Assembly (NCBI RefSeq): GCF_013282665.1
Contig: NZ_CP054041.1
Coordinates: 1,842,001 to 1,906,000, forward strand
From: Listeria monocytogenes
GTDB taxonomy: Bacteria; Bacillota; Bacilli; Lactobacillales; Listeriaceae
Direction: 5' to 3'
Length of the DNA stretch: 64,000 bases
Shown here: positions 1 to 6,826 of the stretch, piece after piece
Layout: each line of letters begins with the position of its first letter
How positions within the stretch are numbered: position 1 is the stretch's first letter
Made by a program: the position numbers and the translations under genes
The notes under the pieces: model-generated
The model's input: the letters and a program-made list of their open reading frames with translations, nothing else
Told to the model about the DNA's origin: nothing
The model's database searches: none

Positions 1-2
1 AA

Positions 3-635
3 GAAGTCGACGCACAGGAAGTTAAAGCGATTGTTGAGGATGCTGGACAGAAATGTGTCTTATTACCAGGTGATTTACGAAAAGAAGGCTTAGCAAAAGA
101 TTTAGTAAAAAAAGCATATAACGAGTTAGGTGGACTAGACATTCTAGTGCTGAATGCTGGTCTACAACAATATCAATTAGATATTCAAAAACTTCCAGCT
201 GAACAACTACGTGATACATTTGAAGTGAACGTTTTTTCCGTTGTGTTCGCAATTCAAGAAGCACTTAATTACTTAAAAGCAGGAGCAAGCATCATTTTAA
301 CGTCCTCCATTCAAGGCGTGAAACCAAGTGCGCACCTTGTTGACTATGCAATGACAAAAAGCAGTTTGATTTCATTAACCAAAAGTTTAGCGGCGCAACT
401 AGGAGAAAAAGGCATTCGAATTAATGCAGTTGCGCCAGGTCCAATTTGGACGGCGCTACAAATCTCTGGTGGACAGCCTCAAGATAGCATTCCAGAATTT
501 GGTCAAGACCAACCACTTGGACGAGCAGGTCAACCAGCAGAACTTGCAAGCGCTTATGTTTTACTAGCATCTGATGAAGCAAGTTACACAACTGGTCAAG
601 TATACGGAATCACCGGCGGAGCACCAATTAACTAA
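3..635 (+). CDS. Short-chain dehydrogenase/reductase, 5' end outside the window
   Basis: This is the C-terminal part of a classical SDR oxidoreductase. The open frame runs in from the window edge at base 3, so the Rossmann glycine motif and true start are missing. Visible family features are the NAG motif just before LQQY, a serine in TSSIQG, the catalytic YAMTK (Tyr-x3-Lys), and the NAVAPGPIWT segment that closes over the cofactor. The substrate cannot be told from sequence. The gene lies 18 bases before a small stress-type gene, and in L. monocytogenes the matching pair (lmo0669-lmo0670, from memory) belongs to the SigB general stress regulon. The promoter would be upstream of the window. 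Confidence 0.85.
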   Translation, partial: EVDAQEVKAIVEDAGQKCVLLPGDLRKEGLAKDLVKKAYNELGGLDILVLNAGLQQYQLDIQKLPAEQLRDTFEVNVFSVVFAIQEALNYLKAGASIILTSSIQGVKPSAHLVDYAMTKSSLISLTKSLAAQLGEKGIRINAVAPGPIWTALQISGGQPQDSIPEFGQDQPLGRAGQPAELASAYVLLASDEASYTTGQVYGITGGAPIN

Positions 636-653
636 AAAGCGAGGTGGAAAGTT

Positions 654-830
654 ATGCCTTGGAACGAAAAAGATTATCCAGATTCATGGAAAAATCTAAG
701 AAAGACCGAACGTGAAAAGGCAATTGAAATCGGCAACGCGTTACTAAAAGAAGGCTACTCAGAAAGCCGTGCCATCCCAATTGCTACTTCAAAAGCGGAA
801 GAATGGTATGAAAACCATAAAGAATCGTAA
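654..830 (+). CDS. Small YdaT-like general stress protein, 58 aa
   Basis: A 58-codon frame starting MPWNEKDYPDSW follows the SDR gene with a good ribosome site (GAGGTGG) about 7 bases before the ATG. It is highly charged, with no signal peptide or membrane segment, and contains the phrase SRAIPIATSKAEEWYE. It resembles the small Bacillus YdaT-type proteins, which are SigB stress genes of unknown biochemical role. It ends just before an intrinsic terminator, so it is the last gene of the SDR operon. The call rests on remembered family resemblance; the function is unknown. Confidence 0.75.
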   Translation: MPWNEKDYPDSWKNLRKTEREKAIEIGNALLKEGYSESRAIPIATSKAEEWYENHKES

Positions 831-834
831 GCTG

Positions 835-879
835 AAAAAGCGCACTTGGAAAGCGTATTATTTTCCGGGTGCGTTTTTT
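835..879 (+). terminator. Rho-independent terminator of the SDR operon
   Basis: The inverted repeat CGCACTTGGAAA / TTTCCGGGTGCG (two G-U pairs) has a 9-base loop and is followed by six T. It lies 5 bases after the stop codon of the small stress gene. Confidence 0.85.
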
Positions 880-1614
880 GTTGGGATTGTTTATTGAAAC
901 AGGGTGGTTTCTGTTGCATTTTAGTTAAATTCGTCATCTAATTTTAATACTAAATCAGGGTTTGGATTATGTGAGACGGGTATTATATAACCATAAGCAA
1001 TGACAATGCCATTACTTTTTCTCCCTTTTTTGTAGTGGGTTGTCTTTACTTACCTTAAACTCCCTTTTATACTTTTAGCGGTTGTTAGCAGCCACTAGGA
1101 GTATTTTTTTTGGAAATACTAAATATATATAAACACCTCGAACAAGGGAAAGTCCGAGGTGTTCGGCATTTACTGATGCTTATAAATACCACTGGGAATT
1201 TTCTAAGTGAACAAAGATATGGATGTTTGGGAAAGCATCCACTCTCAGAATTTACCACAGATAGATGGCGGTATGTTGTAATGTAGTATAAATCATACAA
1301 GGAAAGACTTTCTTTTAAAAGGGATATTCATTTTTACTTACTACTACTTACTTTGAAATATGAGATTATATCTATTTTTTATTGGTTTTTAGAAAGTATG
1401 AGAAGATTTGTTATATAAAAGCACTTTTTCTGCGGTTTTTTAAGAAATGGGTTTTCTACCTCTCATGAGTTTTAAGACCTACGTCATTAGTCCTGTTTTT
1501 GTTTGTGATTTGAAATGTGTCTATTTTATGAATTTTTCTATTTTAACCTTGTGTAAAATATAGATGGCGTATAACCTTAAAGTTATAATAAAATATACTT
1601 ACACAGGAGGAAAT
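880..1614. other. 735-base gap without a convincing gene
   Basis: No frame here combines a ribosome site with plausible protein composition. The stretch is AT-rich. It holds a hairpin AACACCTCG/CGAGGTGTT at 1132-1163, a small hairpin GGATG/CATCC at 1221-1240 and an inverted repeat AGTATTT/AAATACT at 1100-1120. None is followed by a clear T-run on the plus strand. The part from about 1166 to 1290 reads like short interrupted coding sequence and could be a gene remnant or a structured RNA. I cannot decide between these. Confidence 0.5.
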
Positions 1615-2037
1615 ATGGGATTTTTAGAAGCTTATAAATCATTTTGGAGAAATTACGTTAACTTTAGTGGGAGAGCCCCGAGATCAGCGTATTGGTATGT
1701 AGTACTTTGGAATATGATTATTTTTGTAATACTATATGCTTTAGCTTTTATTTTTGGTATTTCAGCTATTATGGAAGCTGCTATGGGGGGCACCGGAATA
1801 GCTGGCAGTGGTGGTGCAATCGTTCTAGTAATCATTTTATGGCTATACTTGTTAGCGGCTTTACTTCCAACAATCAGTTTAATTGTTCGACGTCTACATG
1901 ATTCTGGCAAAAGTGGGTTTTTCGTCCTTTTAAGTCTTATTCCGTTTGTTGGCAGTATAATAATTTTAGTATTTATGTGTCTTGAAAGTGATGGACCAAA
2001 TCAATATGGTGATTTAGAGAGTGAATTTGATATTTAG
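1615..2037 (+). CDS. DUF805 family membrane protein, 140 aa
   Basis: The protein begins MGFLEAYKSFWRNYVNFSGR, the typical start of DUF805 (YhaH-like) inner-membrane proteins. It has about three hydrophobic segments (near residues 25-50, 65-95 and 105-130) and the family phrase RRLHDSGKSGF before the last one. I chose the ATG at 1615 because AGGAGG sits 4 bases upstream; an in-frame ATG 51 bases earlier has no ribosome site. The biochemical role of the family is unknown. The gene stands alone, with a gap upstream and a shared terminator downstream. Confidence 0.8.
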   Translation: MGFLEAYKSFWRNYVNFSGRAPRSAYWYVVLWNMIIFVILYALAFIFGISAIMEAAMGGTGIAGSGGAIVLVIILWLYLLAALLPTISLIVRRLHDSGKSGFFVLLSLIPFVGSIIILVFMCLESDGPNQYGDLESEFDI

Positions 2038-2042
2038 GTATT

Positions 2043-2077
2043 AAAAAAGAGCTAGGAGATAATCCTAGCTCTTTTTT
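2043..2077. terminator. Bidirectional terminator between DUF805 gene and mogR operon
   Basis: The perfect repeat AGAGCTAGGA / TCCTAGCTCT is flanked by an A-run on the left and a T-run on the right, so it works in both directions. It serves the DUF805 gene on plus and the small gene after mogR on minus, whose stop codon overlaps its edge. Confidence 0.9.
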
Positions 2078-2285
2078 AATGGATTCCTTCGCTGACAAGA
2101 AACCAATTTACCTGGTTGGTATTAATAAAATATGTTAAGTCGTATTTCGTTAACTCGATACATTTTTCGTTAAAAAGGTTTTTCAAATCTGCTTTTGATA
2201 ATTCGTGGATGCTGATGTTGTTGATTTTTGCGTCGTCGTCAAGGCGAATAGATTCACCATTTACGGTATAAATTTCGATATACAT
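2076..2285 (-). CDS. Conserved 69-aa protein downstream of mogR
   Basis: This is a small acidic protein starting MYIEIYTVNGESIRL, with no membrane segment and no domain I recognise. The predicted ATG has a GGGGTGG ribosome site just upstream, lying between the mogR stop and this gene (18-base gap). It is therefore almost certainly cotranscribed with mogR and stops at the bidirectional terminator. It corresponds to lmo0673 by position. Linkage to the motility repressor is the only hint of function; a role as a MogR accessory is possible but unsupported. Confidence 0.75.
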   Translation of the reverse strand: MYIEIYTVNGESIRLDDDAKINNISIHELSKADLKNLFNEKCIELTKYDLTYFINTNQVNWFLVSEGIH

Positions 2286-2303
2286 CGTGCCACCCCTTCT
2301 AAA

Positions 2304-3224
2304 TTACATTTGTTTATAATTTTCTTTAAATACACCAAGTTGATTCAGTGTTACAACGAGTTGCTGGCTGAAAAGTGGTAGTGCTTGGATTTGGTCTAAG
2401 TCACTAGCATAAGCGAAATCAGCTACTTGTAACACGAGCGTATGGAACGAGTCTGTCATCGTTTCGTTTTGTTGTTTTAAGTAGGAATTTTCCTGTTCCA
2501 GTTCTTGGTATTTTGTTTGTAAGTCTTGGTATTTTTTGTCGAGTTCTTCTTTTTGGACAGCAAGGGAGGACAGTGAGTAAATGCTTTTGAGTAAGTCATA
2601 TACGTTGTTTTCTTCACCTTGGTTTTCGCTTAAAAGTTGGACATTGCTTTTAACGCCGGACAGTAAATCTACCAAGTTTTTTTCGCGTGATTTGTCGTAA
2701 CTAATTTGTTCTTTGATGGATGTTGGTGCTTTGAATTCAGCTGGTACGACTTTGCCGAAAATGTTGGTTTTTTCTTTTTTCGTATTTTTTTGCGTTTTTC
2801 TTTTTCTACCTGGCTTATTTTTAGGAATATCTTCTACTTGGATAAGCTCTTTTTTTAGTTTGTAATAAGTGTTTTGAAGTTGACTTGGCGTTTTTGGAAA
2901 AATCCGCAAATCGTTTAGACTGAGCATTTCAGAGATATCAAGGACTTTCATATCTTCTAAAATAGCAATTTGGTAACATGCGGAAAGTAGTTCTAATTCG
3001 ATTTTTAACCAACTAATGTTGGAATGCATATATTTTTCGATTCCACCGTGTTCTTCAACGGCTTGATAAAATTCAGTGAGTAAATGGTAGATTTCTTCGG
3101 CAGTTTTTTCGTCAATGCCAGCTTCTGAAGCCATTTTTTTAATTTCATTAGTAGATGAATTCCCAGGAGTATCTACCTGTTTTTTGATTTCTTGAAGTAA
3201 TTTTCTTATTTCTGATTTAGGCAT
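2304..3224 (-). CDS. mogR: MogR, motility gene repressor
   Basis: At 306 residues this matches MogR of Listeria in length and gene position. The N-terminal half (about 1-135) is helical and is known in MogR to form the DNA-binding dimer. A basic, AT-hook-like PGRKRK lies at residues 138-143. Residues about 225-265 form a coiled coil (KKYQDLQTKYQELEQEN). MogR represses flagellar genes by binding TTTT-N5-AAAA boxes, several of which occur in this window, and is antagonised by GmaR at low temperature. The gene runs opposite to the operon it represses. A proximal promoter should lie in 3225-3330. A second, SigB-type promoter at 4931-4956 would give a long antisense leader. Confidence 0.95.
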   Translation of the reverse strand: MPKSEIRKLLQEIKKQVDTPGNSSTNEIKKMASEAGIDEKTAEEIYHLLTEFYQAVEEHGGIEKYMHSNISWLKIELELLSACYQIAILEDMKVLDISEMLSLNDLRIFPKTPSQLQNTYYKLKKELIQVEDIPKNKPGRKRKTQKNTKKEKTNIFGKVVPAEFKAPTSIKEQISYDKSREKNLVDLLSGVKSNVQLLSENQGEENNVYDLLKSIYSLSSLAVQKEELDKKYQDLQTKYQELEQENSYLKQQNETMTDSFHTLVLQVADFAYASDLDQIQALPLFSQQLVVTLNQLGVFKENYKQM

Positions 3225-3446
3225 ACAATCACATACCTCTCTATCCTATAGTATTATTGATTTTCTGTTTATTTTTATAATAACAATATATGTTAGTTGT
3301 GTAAAGGGAAGGTGAGTAGGTCAAAAGGATTGGGTATGAAGAACCTTTTTTTGAGCTAAATAGAAAAATATAAATCGAATAATAAGAAGTTTTCCTTTGA
3401 TACAGCTGTTACACTGGCTGTTTTTTTATTTTTGCGCACAATTTCA

Positions 3447-3459
3447 TTTTTTAAAAAAA
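3447..3459. promoter_or_regulatory. MogR box before the first motility operon
   Basis: The site TTTT-TTAAA-AAAA is an exact match to the MogR consensus and lies 136 bases before the FliO-like start. A one-mismatch copy (TATT-TTGAA-AAAA) is at 3528-3540. I could not fix a convincing -35/-10 pair between them. Confidence 0.7.
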
Positions 3460-3576
3460 GTATAGATTTTTTCTGAATTTGGTGTAAAATTTTATATTGC
3501 AGTTACAAAAAACACTTTATTGATATATATTTTGAAAAAATGATTTATTTTTGTAATCTGATGAAGGGAGTGAAAG

Positions 3577-3594
3577 GTGAATTTACCTTATTGA
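3577..3594 (+). other. Five-codon leader frame abutting the FliO-like gene
   Basis: A GTG at 3577 follows GGGAG by 6 bases, reads five sense codons (MNLPY) and stops at a TGA. That TGA is directly adjacent to, and in frame with, the ATG at 3595. The best ribosome site in the region therefore serves this mini-frame rather than the gene itself. It may be a translational coupling leader, or the gene may once have started here and acquired the stop. Confidence 0.45.
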
Positions 3595-3909
3595 ATGGAA
3601 TATTTTTTGTCACTTTTAAAAATTATTGTACTTTTAGCAGTTCTTGCGGGGATTTCTTATTTTTTAGTTAAGAAAAACAAGCAAGCAAATCGCACGAGAA
3701 AAAGCGAAAATGATCTTATAAAGTTGAAAGACACCCTTTTAATCTCTCATCAGTTACGTGCAGTGCTTCTGGAAGCGGACGGGGAAAAAGTGCTGGCGAT
3801 TATTTCCAATAATGATATTCGAACGGTGTCATTAAAAGGAAAAAATGACCAAAATGAAGCACTTTTCCGAGAATTACTTTTGAAAGAGGAGACGAAGGAA
3901 AATGCGTAA
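3595..3909 (+). CDS. FliO-like small membrane protein, first gene of the motility operon
   Basis: The 104-residue protein has one N-terminal membrane segment (about residues 5-24, LLKIIVLLAVLAGISYFL), then a basic stretch and a cytoplasmic region rich in beta-type residues (LLEADGEKVLAIISNNDIRTVSL). This architecture and its place directly before fliP are those of FliO, the assembly factor for the FliP/Q/R export gate; sequence similarity to FliO is weak. The stop overlaps the fliP start by 8 bases. The ATG has only a distant ribosome site, and an in-frame TGA sits immediately before it (see the leader frame at 3577). In Listeria this matches lmo0675. Confidence 0.7.
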   Translation: MEYFLSLLKIIVLLAVLAGISYFLVKKNKQANRTRKSENDLIKLKDTLLISHQLRAVLLEADGEKVLAIISNNDIRTVSLKGKNDQNEALFRELLLKEETKENA

Positions 3910-4669
3910 AATAGCTTCTAGACGAGTATTTCAAATTTCTTTTGTTGTTATTTTTGCGATTTCATTGGTTTTCTTTTGGCCGGGTGTGAATGTGCATGCC
4001 GAAAGTTGGTTAGATTCACTTGGTGTGAATGGGACGGACGGGGTTAATTCTAGTGTGGCGCTGTTTGTACTAGTCACGGTCCTTTCTTTGTCTGCATCCA
4101 TTGTATTAATGTTCACACACTTTACTTACTGTATTATCGTTCTCGGTTTAACGAGGCAGGGGCTTGGTGCAACGAACTTACCGCCCAACCAAGTGCTTGT
4201 TGGACTGGCGCTATTTTTATCGTTGTTTATGATGCAGCCACTGATTACTGCTTGGTATGACGATGTATATAAACCTTCGCAAAAAGAAGAGTGGAGTGCG
4301 TCGAAAGTTTGGGATGAAACACAGCCGCTTCTGACAAAATATGTTGCGGAAAATACATATAAGCATGATATTAACATGATGTTGAAAGCAGAAGGAGAAG
4401 ATCCGGTTACAAAAAAAGAAGATGCTCCGCTTATGGCTTTGATGCCTGCTTTTATTTTGACACAGATTACCCAAGGCTTTTTAACTGGGATGTTTATATA
4501 CTTAGCGTTTATTTTTATAGATTTAATTGTTAGTACATTACTGATGTATCTTGGGATGATGATGGTACCGCCGATGACCATTAGCTTACCATTTAAGATT
4601 CTTGTTTTTATTTTCATCGGTGGGTATGGGCTGATTACCAACATGATTTTTCAAACAATTCACTTTTAA
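3902..4669 (+). CDS. fliP: FliP, flagellar export gate protein
   Basis: This 255-residue protein has a cleavable signal peptide (about 1-33, ending VHAES) as in many FliP proteins. A membrane pair follows near 48-70 and 95-115, then a periplasmic segment with DEWxxSK-like charge (QKEEWSASKVW). The C-terminal pair is near 190-250 and contains MMMVPPMTISLPFKILVF, the conserved FliP tail. FliP forms the core of the type III export gate with FliQ and FliR, whose genes follow at once. The ATG overlaps the end of the FliO-like gene, which suggests translational coupling. The long mogR leader would be antisense to the whole gene. Confidence 0.95.
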   Translation: MRKIASRRVFQISFVVIFAISLVFFWPGVNVHAESWLDSLGVNGTDGVNSSVALFVLVTVLSLSASIVLMFTHFTYCIIVLGLTRQGLGATNLPPNQVLVGLALFLSLFMMQPLITAWYDDVYKPSQKEEWSASKVWDETQPLLTKYVAENTYKHDINMMLKAEGEDPVTKKEDAPLMALMPAFILTQITQGFLTGMFIYLAFIFIDLIVSTLLMYLGMMMVPPMTISLPFKILVFIFIGGYGLITNMIFQTIHF

Positions 4670-4681
4670 GGGAGTAGCAAA

Positions 4682-4954
4682 ATGAATTTAACGCCGATTA
4701 CGCAAATATTTCAAGATTTTTTCTATAGTGGGCTGGCGCTTATTTTGCCGGTGTCGCTCATTTGTATCGTGGTAGTGATTGTGGTGGCGATTTTGATGGC
4801 AATGATGCAAATTCAAGACCAATCGCTGACGTTTTTACCGAAGATTATTGCTTTTGTAGTGGCGCTCTTTATTCTTGGACCGTGGATGTTTGAACACATG
4901 ACGGATTTATTTGTAGGAATCTTTTCCAAATTACCCCTGATGATTAGGGTGTAA
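4682..4954 (+). CDS. fliQ: FliQ, flagellar export gate protein
   Basis: The 90-residue protein has two long hydrophobic segments (about 18-42 and 52-72) separated by the polar MQIQDQSLTFLPK turn, the standard FliQ fold. It is part of the export gate with FliP and FliR. It starts 12 bases after fliP behind GGGAG, and its stop lies 2 bases before the fliR ATG. The minus strand of its 3' end holds a SigB-type promoter pointing back through fliQ and fliP. Confidence 0.95.
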   Translation: MNLTPITQIFQDFFYSGLALILPVSLICIVVVIVVAILMAMMQIQDQSLTFLPKIIAFVVALFILGPWMFEHMTDLFVGIFSKLPLMIRV

Positions 4955-4956
4955 AC
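4931..4956 (-). promoter_or_regulatory. SigB-type promoter for the long antisense mogR transcript
   Basis: On the minus strand the sequence reads GTTTAC, 14 bases, GGGTAA, a close match to the SigB consensus GTTT-N13-17-GGGWAW. Transcription would start near 4924, about 1.7 kb before the mogR start codon, and run antisense to most of fliQ and all of fliP and the FliO-like gene. In L. monocytogenes a long SigB-dependent mogR leader of about this length is established (Anti0677, the excludon). That this box is that promoter is inference from position and sequence. Confidence 0.85.
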
Positions 4957-5718
4957 ATGGAGTTTGAATTTTTTCTTGCGGTAGTGATTGTTTTCAGCCG
5001 AGTTGCCAGTTTTTTATTTTTCTTTCCGCTTTTAAAAGGGCGTAACATTCCAAATAGTGTCAAAGTGGTGTTTGGGATGGCAATATCTATCCCCGTTGCA
5101 ACGTGGGTAGATGTTTCTGGAATCACGACGCTACCTGATTTGCTTCTCCGAGTCACATCTGAAGTGGTATTTGGACTAGCGCTAGCAAAATTAGTAGAGA
5201 TTATCGCGGTAATCCCGAAAATGGCTGGTTTTATGATTGATTATGATTTAGGTTTTTCGCAGGTGAACTTGATTGACCCTTCTTACGGAACGCAGAACTC
5301 GATTACGGCTGCGATTTTAGATACCTTTTTTGTAGTAATATTCTTGTCGCTACAAGGAATGGATTACTTAATTTATTATTTAATGAAATCGTTTGAATTT
5401 ACGGCTTCGGTTTCGATTTTATTTGAAAAAGGGTTTATTGATTTGCTCCTTGGGACGCTTGGTTTTGCACTTGCTTCCGCGGTGTCGATTGCGCTCCCGA
5501 TTATGGGTAGTATTTTTATCGTTAATATCATTCTTGCTTTTATCTCTAAGAGCGCTCCGCAAATTAACATTTTTATGAATGCATTTATTATCAAAATTAC
5601 GTTTGGGATTTTCATCCTTGCGTGCGCGGTACCTATCTTGAGTACAGTTTTTAAAAATTTGACAGATGAGATGATTCAACAATATGTGTCGTTTTTTGAT
5701 TATTTACTGAAAAAATAG
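4957..5718 (+). CDS. fliR: FliR, flagellar export gate protein
   Basis: The 253-residue protein is almost entirely hydrophobic, with five to six membrane segments. It has the FliR phrases FSRVASFLFFFPLLKGRNIP near the N terminus and FGLALAKLVEIIAVIPKMAGF in the middle. FliR completes the FliP-FliQ-FliR gate that passes flagellar subunits through the membrane. It is packed between fliQ (2-base gap) and flhB (15-base gap). Its first bases carry the -35 element of the antisense SigB-type promoter, so that promoter and the FliR N terminus constrain each other. Confidence 0.95.
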   Translation: MEFEFFLAVVIVFSRVASFLFFFPLLKGRNIPNSVKVVFGMAISIPVATWVDVSGITTLPDLLLRVTSEVVFGLALAKLVEIIAVIPKMAGFMIDYDLGFSQVNLIDPSYGTQNSITAAILDTFFVVIFLSLQGMDYLIYYLMKSFEFTASVSILFEKGFIDLLLGTLGFALASAVSIALPIMGSIFIVNIILAFISKSAPQINIFMNAFIIKITFGIFILACAVPILSTVFKNLTDEMIQQYVSFFDYLLKK

Positions 5719-5733
5719 GGAGGAGAGAAAAGC

Positions 5734-6780
5734 TTGGCGAAGGATAATAAAACGGAAAAAGCAACGCCGCGCCGCATTAAGAAAGCTCGAAATGAAGGTA
5801 ATGTGGCGAAAAGTAAAGAACTAAATAATGCTTTTTCATTATTAATTGTAGCTGGGCTTCTTTATTTTTTTGGAGAAATGTTTATCAAAAATACCATCCA
5901 AGCTTTTGTTGCCCTTTTGAAACAGCCTCCAAAGCTTGCCAACATGGAAAGTTATAGTTTGTTTTACGTAATGGAGTTTGGAAAAGTGTTGATGCCGATT
6001 ATGGTGATGGTTGTGATTTTCGGATTGATGAATTATGGCGTGCAAGTCGGGATTTTATTTTCCGCGAAAGCAGTGAAACCACAATTCAAACGGCTAAATC
6101 CGGCGAACTACTTTAAGCGAGTGTTTAGTGTGAAGGGAATTGTCGAGGTGGTGAAAGCGCTACTTTTAATTACATTGCTTTCATACGTGGCGTATATTGG
6201 CTTTCGAGATCATCTAGACACGCTCATTAGTTACACCGGGCAAAATTGGCTCTACTCACTCGGACAAATTTTTGCTTTATTCAAAAATGAATTTCTGGCG
6301 CTCTTTCTTGTAATCGCGGTAATCGGACTGCTCGACTTCTTTTACCAGCGCTATGATTATAAAAAAGGCTTGCGGATGTCGAAGCAGGAAATTAAGGACG
6401 AAATGAAAGATTCAGAAGGTCGACCGGAAGTGAAACAGCGCCAAAGAAGCATTGCACGGGGACTTCTCCAAGGTTCGATTACGAAAAAAATGGCGGATGC
6501 GACGTTTGTGGTTAATAATCCGACCCATATCTCGGTTGTGATGCGTTATGACAAAACAAAAGATCATGCACCGAAACTACTCATTAAAGGGGAAGACGAG
6601 CTGGCACTTTTTATTCGTCAGGTGGCGGATACGGACGGGGTGCCAATGATTACAAATAGACAGCTGGCGAGAAGTATTTACTATACGACGAATCCAGATG
6701 AATACATACAAGAAGATTTATATAAAGATGTTATTGAAGTGATGAAAGAATTGATGGACGCAGACAAAATCAAGTTCTAA
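5734..6780 (+). CDS. flhB: FlhB, export substrate-specificity switch
   Basis: The 348-residue protein uses a TTG start preceded by GGGAGGAG. Four membrane segments lie in residues about 30-215, followed by a charged linker and the cytoplasmic domain. The self-cleavage motif NPTH is intact at residues 262-265. Cleavage there, in FlhB generally, changes export from rod/hook to filament proteins in concert with FliK, encoded at 21504. The N-terminal KDNKTEKATPRRIKKAR is the typical basic FlhB start. It lies in line with fliR and flhA. Confidence 0.97.
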   Translation: MAKDNKTEKATPRRIKKARNEGNVAKSKELNNAFSLLIVAGLLYFFGEMFIKNTIQAFVALLKQPPKLANMESYSLFYVMEFGKVLMPIMVMVVIFGLMNYGVQVGILFSAKAVKPQFKRLNPANYFKRVFSVKGIVEVVKALLLITLLSYVAYIGFRDHLDTLISYTGQNWLYSLGQIFALFKNEFLALFLVIAVIGLLDFFYQRYDYKKGLRMSKQEIKDEMKDSEGRPEVKQRQRSIARGLLQGSITKKMADATFVVNNPTHISVVMRYDKTKDHAPKLLIKGEDELALFIRQVADTDGVPMITNRQLARSIYYTTNPDEYIQEDLYKDVIEVMKELMDADKIKF

Positions 6781-6826
6781 CAACATATGAGCGACCTTTC
6801 TAATCTTAGAAAAGGCAGGTTTCAAA

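Noticed and set aside
1085-1300. Minus-strand frame of 71 codons in the gap
   Set aside because: There is no ribosome site, the composition is implausible (many Cys, Ser and Tyr), and hairpins cross it.
4126-4644. 172-codon frame antisense to fliP
   Set aside because: It is a shadow of a well-conserved fliP and has no ribosome site. The antisense RNA here is better explained as the mogR leader.
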